Below are positions 17,409 to 24,342 of a DNA stretch of 47,402 nucleotides, piece by piece. This DNA comes from UBA2897 sp036733925. Its GTDB lineage: Bacteria > Bacillota > Negativicutes > Selenomonadales > Selenomonadaceae. The position numbers and the translations under genes were made by a program. Location: NCBI GenBank assembly GCA_036733925.1, contig DAIMZO010000018.1:1-47402 (forward strand), given 5' to 3'. The notes beneath the pieces were generated by a model. That model searched no databases and was not told the origin of the DNA. It worked only from the letters and a program-made list of their open reading frames with translations. The stretch's first letter is position 1. Each line of letters opens with the position of its first letter.

Positions 17409-17466
17409 ATAAACCAAGCCAGAAACGGAAATGTCGCGGACAAAGAAGCATCGGAAGGAGAACGAG

Positions 17467-18024
17467 ATGAGGAAAAGGAATGGTCTGCTGATCGTGCATA
17501 CCGGCGATGGCAAAGGGAAGACGACGGCCGCGCTCGGCCTTGCACTGCGCGCATGCGGCGATGGGATGAACGTGCTGATCCTGCAATTCATCAAAGGGAA
17601 CTGGGACAGCGGGGAAATGCGCACCATCGAGGCTCTTGGCAAAGTATCCGGCATGGGGCTCGGGCATATCGAGCTGCGCCGCTTCGGGCGCGGCTTCACG
17701 AGGAAAGAGGAGTCCGAGGAGAAACGGCTCGAGCACGTCAAAGCAGCACATGAAGCGCTGGATGCCGCGCGTATGGCAATGGACGCGGGGAAATGGGATC
17801 TGCTGATCCTCGATGAAATCAACTACGCGGTCGACTTCGGCCTGATTTCCGAGCAGGAAATGCTCAGCCTTGCAGAAAAACGTCCGGAAAATCTCCACCT
17901 TGTCTTCACTGGCCGGAATGCGCGCTCCTCCATCCTCACGCGAGCCGATCTCGTCACGGAAATGCACTGCGTCAAGCATCCCTATGCGAAAGGAATCCGG
18001 GCGCAGCGAGGCATCGAATTCTGA
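17467..18024 (+). CDS. cobO: Cob(I)yrinic acid a,c-diamide adenosyltransferase (CobO/CobA type)
   Basis: Adds the adenosyl group to cobalt(I) corrinoids in adenosylcobalamin synthesis or salvage. The protein has 185 residues. The P-loop VHTGDGKGKTTAALGLA is at residues 10-26, LILQFIKG and LLILDEINYAVDFGLI are conserved blocks of this RecA-like family, and VTEMHCVKHPYAKGIRAQRGIEF-like residues close the C-terminus. ATG 17467 is chosen because GGAAGGAG at 17453-17460 is spaced 6 nt from it; ATG 17431 has no such site. No other cobalamin gene is nearby, so it stands alone here. Confidence 0.94.
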   Translation: MRKRNGLLIVHTGDGKGKTTAALGLALRACGDGMNVLILQFIKGNWDSGEMRTIEALGKVSGMGLGHIELRRFGRGFTRKEESEEKRLEHVKAAHEALDAARMAMDAGKWDLLILDEINYAVDFGLISEQEMLSLAEKRPENLHLVFTGRNARSSILTRADLVTEMHCVKHPYAKGIRAQRGIEF

Positions 18025-18030
18025 TTTGTT

Positions 18031-18059
18031 TCCCGCGTCTTGAATCGCGCGGGATTTTT
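18031..18059 (+). terminator. Terminator after cobO, enclosing the next -35 box
   Basis: TCCCGCG (18031-18037) pairs with CGCGGGA (18048-18054), followed by TTTTT. The loop (18038-18047) contains most of TTGAAT, the -35 of the downstream gene. Confidence 0.8.
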
Positions 18060-18068
18060 CGTTATAAT
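18040..18068 (+). promoter_or_regulatory. Promoter of trmL
   Basis: TTGAAT (18040-18045), a 17-bp spacer and TATAAT (18063-18068). The -35 lies in the loop of the cobO terminator. Confidence 0.8.
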
Positions 18069-18127
18069 GATAAGGTCATAAGGACAAGGTCTTAATTTTC
18101 ACGAAACAGAAAAAGAAGGTTATTTTC

Positions 18128-18628
18128 TTGCATATCGTATTGATTGAGCCGGAGATTCCGGGGAATACGGGGAATATTTCGCGGACATGCGCCGCGACGG
18201 GCATTCATCTGCATCTTGTCAAGCCGCTCGGTTTCTCCGTCGATGATAAACATCTGAAACGGGCTGGCCTCGATTACTGGCCGCTCCTGCATGTCGAGAT
18301 TCACGAGAATTTCGACGAAGTGCTGAAGAAGTACGGGGAGCACCGGTTCTTCTATTTTTCCACGAAAGCGCCGCATGTGTACACCGATGTGCATTACGAG
18401 TCCGAGGACTTCCTCGTTTTCGGCAAGGAATCCGCTGGCATTGATGAGCACATCCTGAAGGCGAACTGGGATCACGCAATCCGCATCCCGATGATTGCCG
18501 AGGCGCGTTCGCTGAATCTCTCGAACTCAGTCGCGATTGTCGCCTACGAGGCGGAACGGCAGCTCGGCTACCCCGGTATGCGCGAAGTCGGGCCGGGGCT
18601 CCGCATTGATGGGAATTATGTCAAGTGA
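18128..18628 (+). CDS. trmL: tRNA (cytidine(34)-2'-O)-methyltransferase
   Basis: A SpoU-class SPOUT methyltransferase of 166 residues that 2'-O-methylates the wobble base of some leucine tRNAs using SAM. The three SpoU motifs are visible: PEIPGNTGNISRTCAATG near the N-terminus, FGKESAGI in the middle and IPM...RSLNLSNSVAIVAYEA at the C-terminus, which form the trefoil knot. Length fits TrmL (about 155-170). The start is TTG 18128 with AGAAGGT upstream. murB follows within 4 nt. Confidence 0.95.
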   Translation: MHIVLIEPEIPGNTGNISRTCAATGIHLHLVKPLGFSVDDKHLKRAGLDYWPLLHVEIHENFDEVLKKYGEHRFFYFSTKAPHVYTDVHYESEDFLVFGKESAGIDEHILKANWDHAIRIPMIAEARSLNLSNSVAIVAYEAERQLGYPGMREVGPGLRIDGNYVK

Positions 18629-18631
18629 AGA

Positions 18632-19591
18632 ATGAGGATGAGCATAGACATGAAAAATCAAGCATTTGAGGAAGCCTGCCGCGCCTTCCTGCCGGAAGGG
18701 CAGTTTCTCGCCGATGAACCGATGAAGAAGCACACGACGTTCCAGATCGGCGGACCGGCGGATTATCTGGTTCTGCCATCGAGCACGGAGGACGTGCAGC
18801 GCATCGTACGCGCGGCATCTGCGGCAGAACTGCCATACATGGTGCTCGGGAATGGCTCGAATGTTCTCGTCAGCGACCGCGGCATCCGCGGCGTCGTCAT
18901 CAAGCTCGATACACCGATGGCGGAGATCCGCGTCGAGGGGAACAGGGTGACGGCCATGGCTGGTGCCCTGCTGAAAGATGTCAGCAAGGCCGCAGCGGAG
19001 CACGGTCTCGCCGGTCTTGAGTACGCCTGCGGGATTCCAGGCAGCGCTGGCGGCGCGGTGTTCATGAATGCCGGTGCATACGCGGGAGAGACGAAGCATG
19101 TCGCGCATTCGGTTCGCGCGGTGACGAAAAACGGGGAAATCCGGGAATTCTCACAGAAAGAGCTCGACCTCGGCTATCGGCACAGCGCGTTCCAGACCAA
19201 TGGCGCGATCATCTGCGAAGTGACGTTCGAGTGCGTCCCCGGCGACAAGGACGAGATTGAAGCAAAGATCCGCGACTACACCGAGCGCCGCGAGAGCAAG
19301 CAGCCGCTCGAAATGCCGAGCGCAGGAAGCACGTTCAAGCGCCCGAAGGGCTATTTTGCCGGTACCTTAATCGATCAGACCGGGCTGAAGGGGCTGACGG
19401 TCGGCGGCGCGCAGGTGTCTACGAAGCACGCAGGATTCATCGTAAACAAAGGAGATGCGACCGCAGCCGATGTGCTCCACTTGATTGCCGAGGTGCAGCG
19501 GCGCGTGCAGGCCGCGCACGGCGTCCTGCTGCATCCGGAAGTCCGCCTGATTGGCGACTGGGATCCGGCGCTGCTGGCATCCGTCCAATAA
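18632..19591 (+). CDS. murB: UDP-N-acetylenolpyruvoylglucosamine reductase
   Basis: The FAD enzyme that reduces enolpyruvyl-UDP-GlcNAc to UDP-MurNAc in peptidoglycan precursor synthesis. The protein has 319 residues. MKKHTTFQIGGPADYLV and GNGSNVLVSDRGIRG bind FAD; CGIPGSAGGAVFMNAGAYAG and LGYRHSAFQ follow; SAGSTFKRP carries the catalytic Ser; the missing Tyr loop makes it type II, as usual in Firmicutes. The start is uncertain among ATG 18632, 18638 and 18650. It lies 3 nt after trmL and is probably co-transcribed with it. Confidence 0.96.
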   Translation: MRMSIDMKNQAFEEACRAFLPEGQFLADEPMKKHTTFQIGGPADYLVLPSSTEDVQRIVRAASAAELPYMVLGNGSNVLVSDRGIRGVVIKLDTPMAEIRVEGNRVTAMAGALLKDVSKAAAEHGLAGLEYACGIPGSAGGAVFMNAGAYAGETKHVAHSVRAVTKNGEIREFSQKELDLGYRHSAFQTNGAIICEVTFECVPGDKDEIEAKIRDYTERRESKQPLEMPSAGSTFKRPKGYFAGTLIDQTGLKGLTVGGAQVSTKHAGFIVNKGDATAADVLHLIAEVQRRVQAAHGVLLHPEVRLIGDWDPALLASVQ

Positions 19592-19625
19592 AAATCTCTG
19601 AAATTTCCGGAGAAGCAGGATTTTT
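19590..19625 (+). terminator. Probable terminator after murB
   Basis: AAAAATC (19590-19596) pairs with GATTTTT (19619-19625), with a short inner TCT/AGA pairing. The AT-rich stem is fairly weak. Confidence 0.5.
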
Positions 19626-19629
19626 CTCG

Positions 19630-19672
19630 CCCATTTCCGAATATAGACAATATAAAAGGAATCGGAAATGGG
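19630..19672 (+). promoter_or_regulatory. Inverted repeat covering the ribosome site of the beta-CASP RNase gene
   Basis: CCCATTTCCGA (19630-19640) pairs perfectly with TCGGAAATGGG (19662-19672) around a 21-nt AT-rich loop. The last three G of the right arm belong to the Shine-Dalgarno sequence GGGAG of the following gene, so the folded leader would hide it. It has no T run, so it is not an obvious terminator. Confidence 0.6.
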
Positions 19673-19682
19673 AGTGATTACT

Positions 19683-21296
19683 ATGCGGCTGAGTTTTTTA
19701 GGTGCGGCACATACGGTAACGGGTTCCTGCTATCTGCTTGAGACCCAGGAGAAGCATTACCTGATTGACTGCGGCATGTTCCAAGGATCAAAGCGCATCC
19801 GTCAGATGAACTATGATGACTTCTCGTTCAATCCGGCGGATATCGAAGGCGTATTGATCACGCATGCGCATATCGACCACTGCGGCCTCCTGCCGAAACT
19901 GGTCAAAGAGGGTTTCAAAGGAAACATCTACGCGACAAAATCGACCTGCGACCTCGCGAAGATTATGCTTCCGGATTCTGCGCACATCCAGTCCGCCGAC
20001 GCGGAGATGCTGAACCGCAAGGGTGCCCGGCGCGGCGATCAGCCGGTCAGCCCGCTCTACTCGATGGAGGATGCGGACGAGGCGCTGAAGCATTTCATCG
20101 CGGTTCCCTATAATGAGAACTTGCAGTTCGCCGACAATATCCGCGTGAAATTCCGCGATGCCGGCCATATCCTCGGCTCTGCCATCATCGAGATGTGGGT
20201 CACCGAGGAGGATAAGACGACAAAGCTCGTATTCTCCGGCGATCTCGGTCAGCCGAATCAGCCGATCATCAAGGATCCGACGGTGATTGACGGCGCGGAT
20301 TTCCTGCTTGTCGAATCGACGTACGGCGACCGCGTGCATCAGATTTACGACCATGAGGAAGCCCTCATGGAGATCATCAACGATACGATGGATCGCGGCG
20401 GCAATCTCGTGATCCCGTCGTTCGCGGTTGGGCGCACGCAGACCCTGATTTATCATTTCTACCGCCTCTGGAAACAGGGGAAGCTCGACGGCGATATCCC
20501 AATCGTCATCGACAGCCCGCTCGCCATCGCCGCGACGAGGGTTTTCCTGCAGAATTTCATGGATTTCGATGACGAAACGGTCGCCTTTTTCCAGGAATCC
20601 GGCAAGGTTCCGAGTTTCCCGCAGCTCCGCATCTGCCAGACGGCAGCGGAATCCCGTGCACTGAATACGTCCGAGGGTTCGGCAATCATCCTTTCGGCTT
20701 CCGGTATGGCAGATGCCGGCCGTATCCTGCATCATCTCAAACATAACCTCTGGCGCCCGGAGTCGACAATCCTGTTTGTCGGCTACCAGGCGGAGGGGAG
20801 TCTCGGGCGCCGGCTCGTCGACGGCATCAAGCGCGTCCGCGTGCTCGGCGAAGAGATTGCCGTACGCGCGCAGATCAAGATGCTCGACGGATTCTCAGCC
20901 CATGCGGATGCCAATCAGCTCATGGACTGGATTTCGAAGATTCAGGACCCGAAGCCCGCAAAAGTATTCATCGTACACGGCGAGGGGCAGTCGCAGGAGG
21001 CCCTCAAGAATCGCATCCAGAAAGAGTGCGGCGAAGAAGTCTACATCCCGTTCCGCGGCGATCTCGTGCAGATCAGCGGCCGCGCTTCGGAAATCCAGCC
21101 GTCGAACATCCCGGAGGTTTCGGTCGAGAAGGAAATGGAAGACGTACTCAAGGATTTTGACGCCGACTATCGTCAGCTGCGGCATAAGGTTCTCCAGCTC
21201 GTTATCCGTCAGCCGAAGACCATGGAACCAATCATCAAGGTCATGACGAAAGGGCGGAACTATCTGCGGAAACTCTTTGCACCGTTCAATGTATGA
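19683..21296 (+). CDS. MBL-fold RNA metabolism protein (metallo-beta-lactamase / beta-CASP)
   Basis: A 537-residue zinc-dependent nuclease related to archaeal and eukaryotic CPSF-73. Motif 2 THAHIDHCG is near residue 58, motif 3 DAGHILGSA near 160, motif 4 FSGDLG near 186, the beta-CASP domain follows with SASGMADAGRILHHL, and the C-terminal FSAHADANQLMDW carries the last metal ligands. Bacterial homologues degrade or process RNA, but substrates are mostly unknown. ATG 19683 is preferred over 19668 because GGGAG at 19670-19674 precedes it. A hairpin over that site may control translation. Confidence 0.92.
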   Translation: MRLSFLGAAHTVTGSCYLLETQEKHYLIDCGMFQGSKRIRQMNYDDFSFNPADIEGVLITHAHIDHCGLLPKLVKEGFKGNIYATKSTCDLAKIMLPDSAHIQSADAEMLNRKGARRGDQPVSPLYSMEDADEALKHFIAVPYNENLQFADNIRVKFRDAGHILGSAIIEMWVTEEDKTTKLVFSGDLGQPNQPIIKDPTVIDGADFLLVESTYGDRVHQIYDHEEALMEIINDTMDRGGNLVIPSFAVGRTQTLIYHFYRLWKQGKLDGDIPIVIDSPLAIAATRVFLQNFMDFDDETVAFFQESGKVPSFPQLRICQTAAESRALNTSEGSAIILSASGMADAGRILHHLKHNLWRPESTILFVGYQAEGSLGRRLVDGIKRVRVLGEEIAVRAQIKMLDGFSAHADANQLMDWISKIQDPKPAKVFIVHGEGQSQEALKNRIQKECGEEVYIPFRGDLVQISGRASEIQPSNIPEVSVEKEMEDVLKDFDADYRQLRHKVLQLVIRQPKTMEPIIKVMTKGRNYLRKLFAPFNV

Positions 21297-21305
21297 TGCT
21301 ATAAT
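21277..21305 (+). promoter_or_regulatory. Promoter inside the 3' end of the MBL RNase gene
   Basis: TTGCAC (21277-21282), a 17-bp spacer and TATAAT (21300-21305) with an upstream TG (extended -10). The -35 and most of the spacer lie within the preceding coding region. Confidence 0.8.
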
Positions 21306-21323
21306 GACGGGAGGAGGCCGGTC

Positions 21324-21761
21324 ATGCTGTCAGAAATCGTCATGAATCTGATCCGGGATCTTGGCATACCCATACTCCCTCTGTCCACGATTGAGCGGAA
21401 TCTGCGGCCCATGGAACAGAAGGGCTTGCTCGAGATTCGTTCCATCAAAGTGCGGCAACATCGTTCCCTGAGCGTCGTATTCACGGGACTGGAGGAAAAA
21501 CGCCGCATCCTCGCGCGGGCAAACGGGGAGGATTATGACCCCGGCTATCCATACTACAAGCTCATGATTTTTGACGATGGCTCCTGGATGACAAAGGTCG
21601 CTTCTCTCGATGAGATCCCATACTGGCCGCGGATCATCGATGCGCTGTATGGAGATCATCTGCTGGAAATCTACCGGATGGAGGACACCCGGTATCGGAA
21701 TCTTTACATGCCGCCACCTTCTTATCCTCATGAAAGTGACGACGGGAAAGAAAAGAATTGA
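21324..21761 (+). CDS. Hypothetical protein, 145 residues
   Basis: Not recognised. It is a real gene by its signals: strong promoter at 21277-21305, GGGAGGAGG before ATG 21324, and a full-length frame with codon use like its neighbours. The first ~60 residues are helical and basic (STIERNLRPMEQKGLLEIRSIKV), loosely like a winged-helix segment; the middle is aromatic-rich (DPGYPYYKLMIFDDGSWMTKV); the tail is Pro- and Asp-rich and probably disordered. No membrane helix or signal peptide is seen. It is followed after 19 nt by a small membrane protein. Confidence 0.75.
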   Translation: MLSEIVMNLIRDLGIPILPLSTIERNLRPMEQKGLLEIRSIKVRQHRSLSVVFTGLEEKRRILARANGEDYDPGYPYYKLMIFDDGSWMTKVASLDEIPYWPRIIDALYGDHLLEIYRMEDTRYRNLYMPPPSYPHESDDGKEKN

Positions 21762-21780
21762 AGGAAGGAATGGTGGCGTT

Positions 21781-22002
21781 ATGCCTTCATGGGATATCTT
21801 ATTGGGATTGCTGATTGTATCGTTGTTCGGTTTCTGGGAGGGGGCCTGCTCCATGATGGTGCGGTATGCCTCACAGGGCTATCCCGTCGAGAAAATCAGC
21901 AACGACCGCTTCAAGTCTGAGGGCTCCATGATTGTTGCGACCTTCTGCTTCTTCCTCATGATCATCGTCGGCTTCCTGCTGATTTACGGCATGAATCGTT
22001 GA
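21781..22002 (+). CDS. Small membrane protein, unknown function
   Basis: A 73-residue protein with two hydrophobic segments (LLGLLIVSLFGFWEGA near residues 7-22 and MIVATFCFFLMIIVGFLLIYG near 50-70) separated by a short charged loop. It is not recognised as a named family. ATG 21781 is preceded by GGAAGGAA and GGTGG; the frame is open further upstream, but that part overlaps the previous gene in another frame. It is probably co-transcribed with the gene at 21324, and a strong terminator follows. Confidence 0.7.
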   Translation: MPSWDILLGLLIVSLFGFWEGACSMMVRYASQGYPVEKISNDRFKSEGSMIVATFCFFLMIIVGFLLIYGMNR

Positions 22003-22048
22003 TAGGGAGGGCCTATCGATTTCAGAAGCGACGGATTTACGGCCAGAT

Positions 22049-22100
22049 ACTCCCCATCATCTCTCGCTCTCCATCCAGTGCGAGATGATGGGGAGTCTTT
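22049..22100 (+). terminator. Terminator after the small membrane protein gene
   Basis: A long hairpin: the left arm from 22049 (ACTCCCCATCATCTC, with one bulged T before CGC) pairs with GCGAGATGATGGGGAGT ending at 22096, followed by CTTT. Confidence 0.85.
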
Positions 22101-22112
22101 ATGTTCTTGCAA

Positions 22113-22140
22113 AAGAAAAAACCTTCCCGTGCCGGGAAGG
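22113..22140 (-). terminator. Terminator of the FliD-like gene (minus strand)
   Basis: CCTTCCCG and CGGGAAGG (22122-22140) form a stem with a 3-nt loop. On the minus strand it is followed by a T-rich run (22121-22112). Confidence 0.85.
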
Positions 22141-22165
22141 CTGGAAACGATCCGAATGGATCCAA

Positions 22166-23017
22166 TCAGAACAGCATGTTGATGAGATTGCCGGTCGTCA
22201 CGAAACCGGAGATGTTCTGCAGGGTGCGGCCGGTGTAGAGCGAGGCAACGGTGGTCTCGCCGCCGAGCATGCTCGACATGGACGGGAACACTTTGTCCTG
22301 CTGGAACTTTGCGAGGCTGACATGACTTTCGGCTTTGCCGGAGAGTCCGTTCCTGCCGAGCAGATTCTCGGTGCGGCTGCTTTCGGTCGTCAGCGCTTTT
22401 GCGAGCTTGTCCTCATTGACGGAGAGTGCGCCGGTCTTGCTGTCGACGTTGATGCCGATGGCAGCGTAGGAATCGGCGCGGTAGGTCGTATCGGCGAACT
22501 CCGTTGCGAGTGCGCTCGCGCGGTTCGATACGTCCTTGTTGTCCGAGAAGAACGACAGCGCGTCATTGTAGTCCGAGACCAGCGACTTCACGTTGCTGAT
22601 CGCGGCTTTCAAGCCATCGCTGTACGTCGTCTTGCCCGAGGAATCCGTCGTAATGTCGCTCGCGGAGAAATCGTAGTTCATGTTCTTGACCGTGGAGGCC
22701 GAACTCGACAGATCCGAAAGCGTGGACTTCATCTCGGTGTTGAACGTATTCTTCGTCTCGGTGTAGGAGCTCACAAGCCCTGCGTATCCCTCCCGGACAC
22801 TCGTGAGCGTATTGAGATCCGATTCTGCCGAAGATGTGGCGGCCGAACTCGAGAAGATCGAGGACGATGAACTCTTCGCGTTGGCGTAAGCACTGCTGAT
22901 GCTGGCAAGCGAACTCGAGGAAGAATTCGTCATGCTGCCCGTCAGGCTCAGCCCGTTTTTGGATGCGAACTTGTACATCATGTACGTATTGTTCGCGATA
23001 GAGGAAATCGTAGACAT
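22166..23017 (-). CDS. Ser-rich protein with a FliD C-terminal-like region
   Basis: A 283-residue protein. Residues ~35-80 are very rich in Ser and Ala. From about 140 the sequence resembles the C-terminal domain of the flagellar cap protein FliD: LKAAISNVKSLVSDYNDALSF, then AAIGINVDSKTGALSVNEDKLAKAL, which matches the FliD pattern LGI-D-x-x-G-x-L-x-x-D-x-x-KL-x-x-AL. It lacks the N-terminal hook-association region of FliD and is about half its usual length. No signal peptide is seen, so if exported it would use another route such as the flagellar apparatus. ATG 23017 follows AAGGGGG at 23032-23026. No flagellar gene is near. A flagellar or surface-structure role is inference. Confidence 0.65.
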   Translation of the reverse strand: MSTISSIANNTYMMYKFASKNGLSLTGSMTNSSSSSLASISSAYANAKSSSSSIFSSSAATSSAESDLNTLTSVREGYAGLVSSYTETKNTFNTEMKSTLSDLSSSASTVKNMNYDFSASDITTDSSGKTTYSDGLKAAISNVKSLVSDYNDALSFFSDNKDVSNRASALATEFADTTYRADSYAAIGINVDSKTGALSVNEDKLAKALTTESSRTENLLGRNGLSGKAESHVSLAKFQQDKVFPSMSSMLGGETTVASLYTGRTLQNISGFVTTGNLINMLF

Positions 23018-23066
23018 CGATGACACCCCCTTCCATGGTGATGCAACATACATTCCTTCTCCCTAT

Positions 23067-23072
23067 ATTATA
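23067..23072 (-). promoter_or_regulatory. Extended -10 promoter of the FliD-like gene
   Basis: Minus strand TATAAT preceded by TGG (extended -10). No good -35 is seen; its expected position falls within the terminator of the upstream gene. Confidence 0.5.
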
Positions 23073-23076
23073 CCAT

Positions 23077-23102
23077 AAAAACGTCGCGGACATAGCGTTT
23101 TT
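23077..23102 (-). terminator. Terminator of the 87-residue orphan gene (minus strand)
   Basis: On the minus strand AAAAACG (23102-23096) pairs with CGTTTTT (23083-23077), a 7-bp stem with a 12-nt loop and T-rich exit. It lies directly upstream of the -10 at 23067-23072. Confidence 0.55.
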
Positions 23103-23113
23103 CCGGCTGTTTT

Positions 23114-23377
23114 TCAATAAATGTGATACGTCTTCCATGGAATCTGATCGACGCGGATGCTTTTCAGGAAGTCGACGATATCCTTGCGCCCATAATAATG
23201 CGGCGTGCCGTCGCTGTCCTGGCTCATCAGGATGATCGGCATATTCGGGAAGTAGGGGCGGAGCGCCTGCCGCATCTGTACCGCACGGACGGTGTAGGTC
23301 GTGATGTAGGATTTCACCGAAACGATGGCAAACGTAACGCCCTGCTCGAGAATTACAGCCCCGTGGATTGTGGTCAT
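23114..23377 (-). CDS. Hypothetical protein, 87 residues
   Basis: Not recognised. Signals support a real gene: a near-consensus promoter at 23427-23454, AAAGGAGAG before ATG 23377 and a terminator after it. The sequence starts MTTIHGAVILEQGVTFAIVSVKSY and then has RQALRPYFPNMPIILMSQDSDGT followed by a short Lys/Asp-rich end. The alternation of beta-like strands and one helix suggests a small soluble alpha/beta protein. No cysteines, membrane helices or metal motifs are evident. It lies upstream of the FliD-like gene on the same strand, with a terminator between them. Confidence 0.7.
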   Translation of the reverse strand: MTTIHGAVILEQGVTFAIVSVKSYITTYTVRAVQMRQALRPYFPNMPIILMSQDSDGTPHYYGRKDIVDFLKSIRVDQIPWKTYHIY

Positions 23378-23426
23378 CGCTGAAAATCTCTCCTTTCTGA
23401 AAGGTCAAAAGGATAAATACAGCTTC

Positions 23427-23454
23427 ATTGTAGCAAAACACCGCAAACTGTCAA
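23427..23454 (-). promoter_or_regulatory. Promoter of the 87-residue orphan gene
   Basis: On the minus strand a perfect TTGACA (23454-23449), a 16-bp spacer and TACAAT (23432-23427) preceded by TGC. Confidence 0.82.
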
Positions 23455-23485
23455 GAATCCGGAAAAAGGAAAAAGGAGGCTTTTT

Positions 23486-23747
23486 ATGCAAAAAACTGCT
23501 CAATGTCAAGCATACGGTTGTAGAATCTCACGATTTTTACACAGGTGCTGACAGTGTTGCCCACCTCCGCATCAAGGCTCGTCCCAATGCGTGGCATCAG
23601 GATGACTGCCCGTTCTGCGGAAGGCGCTGCCCCGGTTACGACCATCCGGCAATGCACCGGAAAATTTGGCGCGGACTGGATTATTGAAGCAACAAACAAC
23701 AAAATCAAGTTGATCATCCGCAAGGCATATGGCTTCCGGAACATACG
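23486..23747 (+). mobile_element. Remnant of an ISL3-type transposase gene
   Basis: ATG 23486 with AAAGGAGG at 23472-23479 starts a reading that shifts frame in a run of six A (23490-23495); taking out one A gives MQKLLNVKHTVVESHDFYTG. The following in-frame part carries the zinc-finger segment CPFCGRRCPGYDHP and WRGLD, typical of the ISL3 transposase N-terminus. Near 23680-23690 it changes frame and jumps to IEATNNKIKLIIRKAYGFRNI, typical of the C-terminal end. The ~300-residue middle with the DDE catalytic residues is missing, so it cannot be active. No terminal inverted repeats were identified. Family assignment is from motif memory. Confidence 0.72.
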
Positions 23748-24225
23748 TCCCGGTCCGCGCGCAAAGGCGATGCTCGAGGAAGCTGGCTGCCATGTGCGCG
23801 AGGTGGTCGTGCTGCCGCGCCTCATAAAGGCCGGTCTCCGCGTCGACATCGTAAAGGGCGACGCGCATGGCTACACCTTTGATACAGCAGGGAAGGACAG
23901 CAGCCGCTTCCGCCAGACTGGCGCAGACGCCGTGGCGGTCGCGAGCCCGGACGACTATTTCATCGAGCAGCGGACCAGGGAACGCATCAATCTTGCGGCC
24001 CTTGCGGCGCGTTTTATAGGCGTTGACCTCGCTCTGGTGGAAAGCCGCGCACATGGGCCGGCACCTGTGATTGCCCTTTGCCGGGATGATGAACCGTTCC
24101 TGCGCGAAGGGACAGCCGCGATCTTCTCCAAGCCGCATGTTGACGGATCCAGAGATTCTGCACAGTACGATCTGGACGATATCGATGCCGCGGTGAAAGT
24201 GATTGTCTTCCTTACCGGGAAATAG
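23748..24225 (+). pseudogene. MobB-like gene lacking its P-loop, fused in frame to the IS remnant
   Basis: From about 23810 the product resembles molybdopterin-guanine dinucleotide biosynthesis protein MobB: LPRLIKAGLRVDIVKGDAHGYTFDTAGKDS, then RQTGADAVAVASP and IGVDLALVESRAHGPAPVIAL. MobB normally begins with a P-loop (GxxGSGKTT) just before the first of these blocks; here that place holds AMLEEAGCHVREVVV, which has no P-loop. The frame is continuous with the transposase C-terminal piece upstream (open from 23545), giving a chimeric frame of 226 codons. An internal ATG lies at 23770, without a clear ribosome site. Probably a 5'-truncated gene, though a shortened product cannot be excluded. 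No other molybdenum-cofactor gene is near. Confidence 0.65.
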
Positions 24226-24259
24226 GGGGGAATAGATGAATCTTTCCACAAGATTATTC

Positions 24260-24288
24260 TTGCATCATATCTGTAACTATGTTACACT
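24260..24288 (+). promoter_or_regulatory. Promoter of the RidA-like gene with TGTAAC-N3-GTTACA palindrome
   Basis: TTGCAT (24260-24265), a 17-bp spacer and TACACT (24283-24288). The palindrome TGTAACTATGTTACA (24272-24286) overlaps the -10. Nearly the same core occurs at 26146-26174 before pheS (28 of 34 positions identical). Confidence 0.75.
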
Positions 24289-24342
24289 GAAATACATTGG
24301 ATGTATTCGAAGAGGAAAGATGAATGGGAGGAGCGGTATCTT

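Noticed and set aside
17326..17979. N-terminal extension of the SGNH protein
   Set aside because: The frame stays open upstream, but the extension overlaps cobO on the other strand, and the signal peptide begins at 17325.
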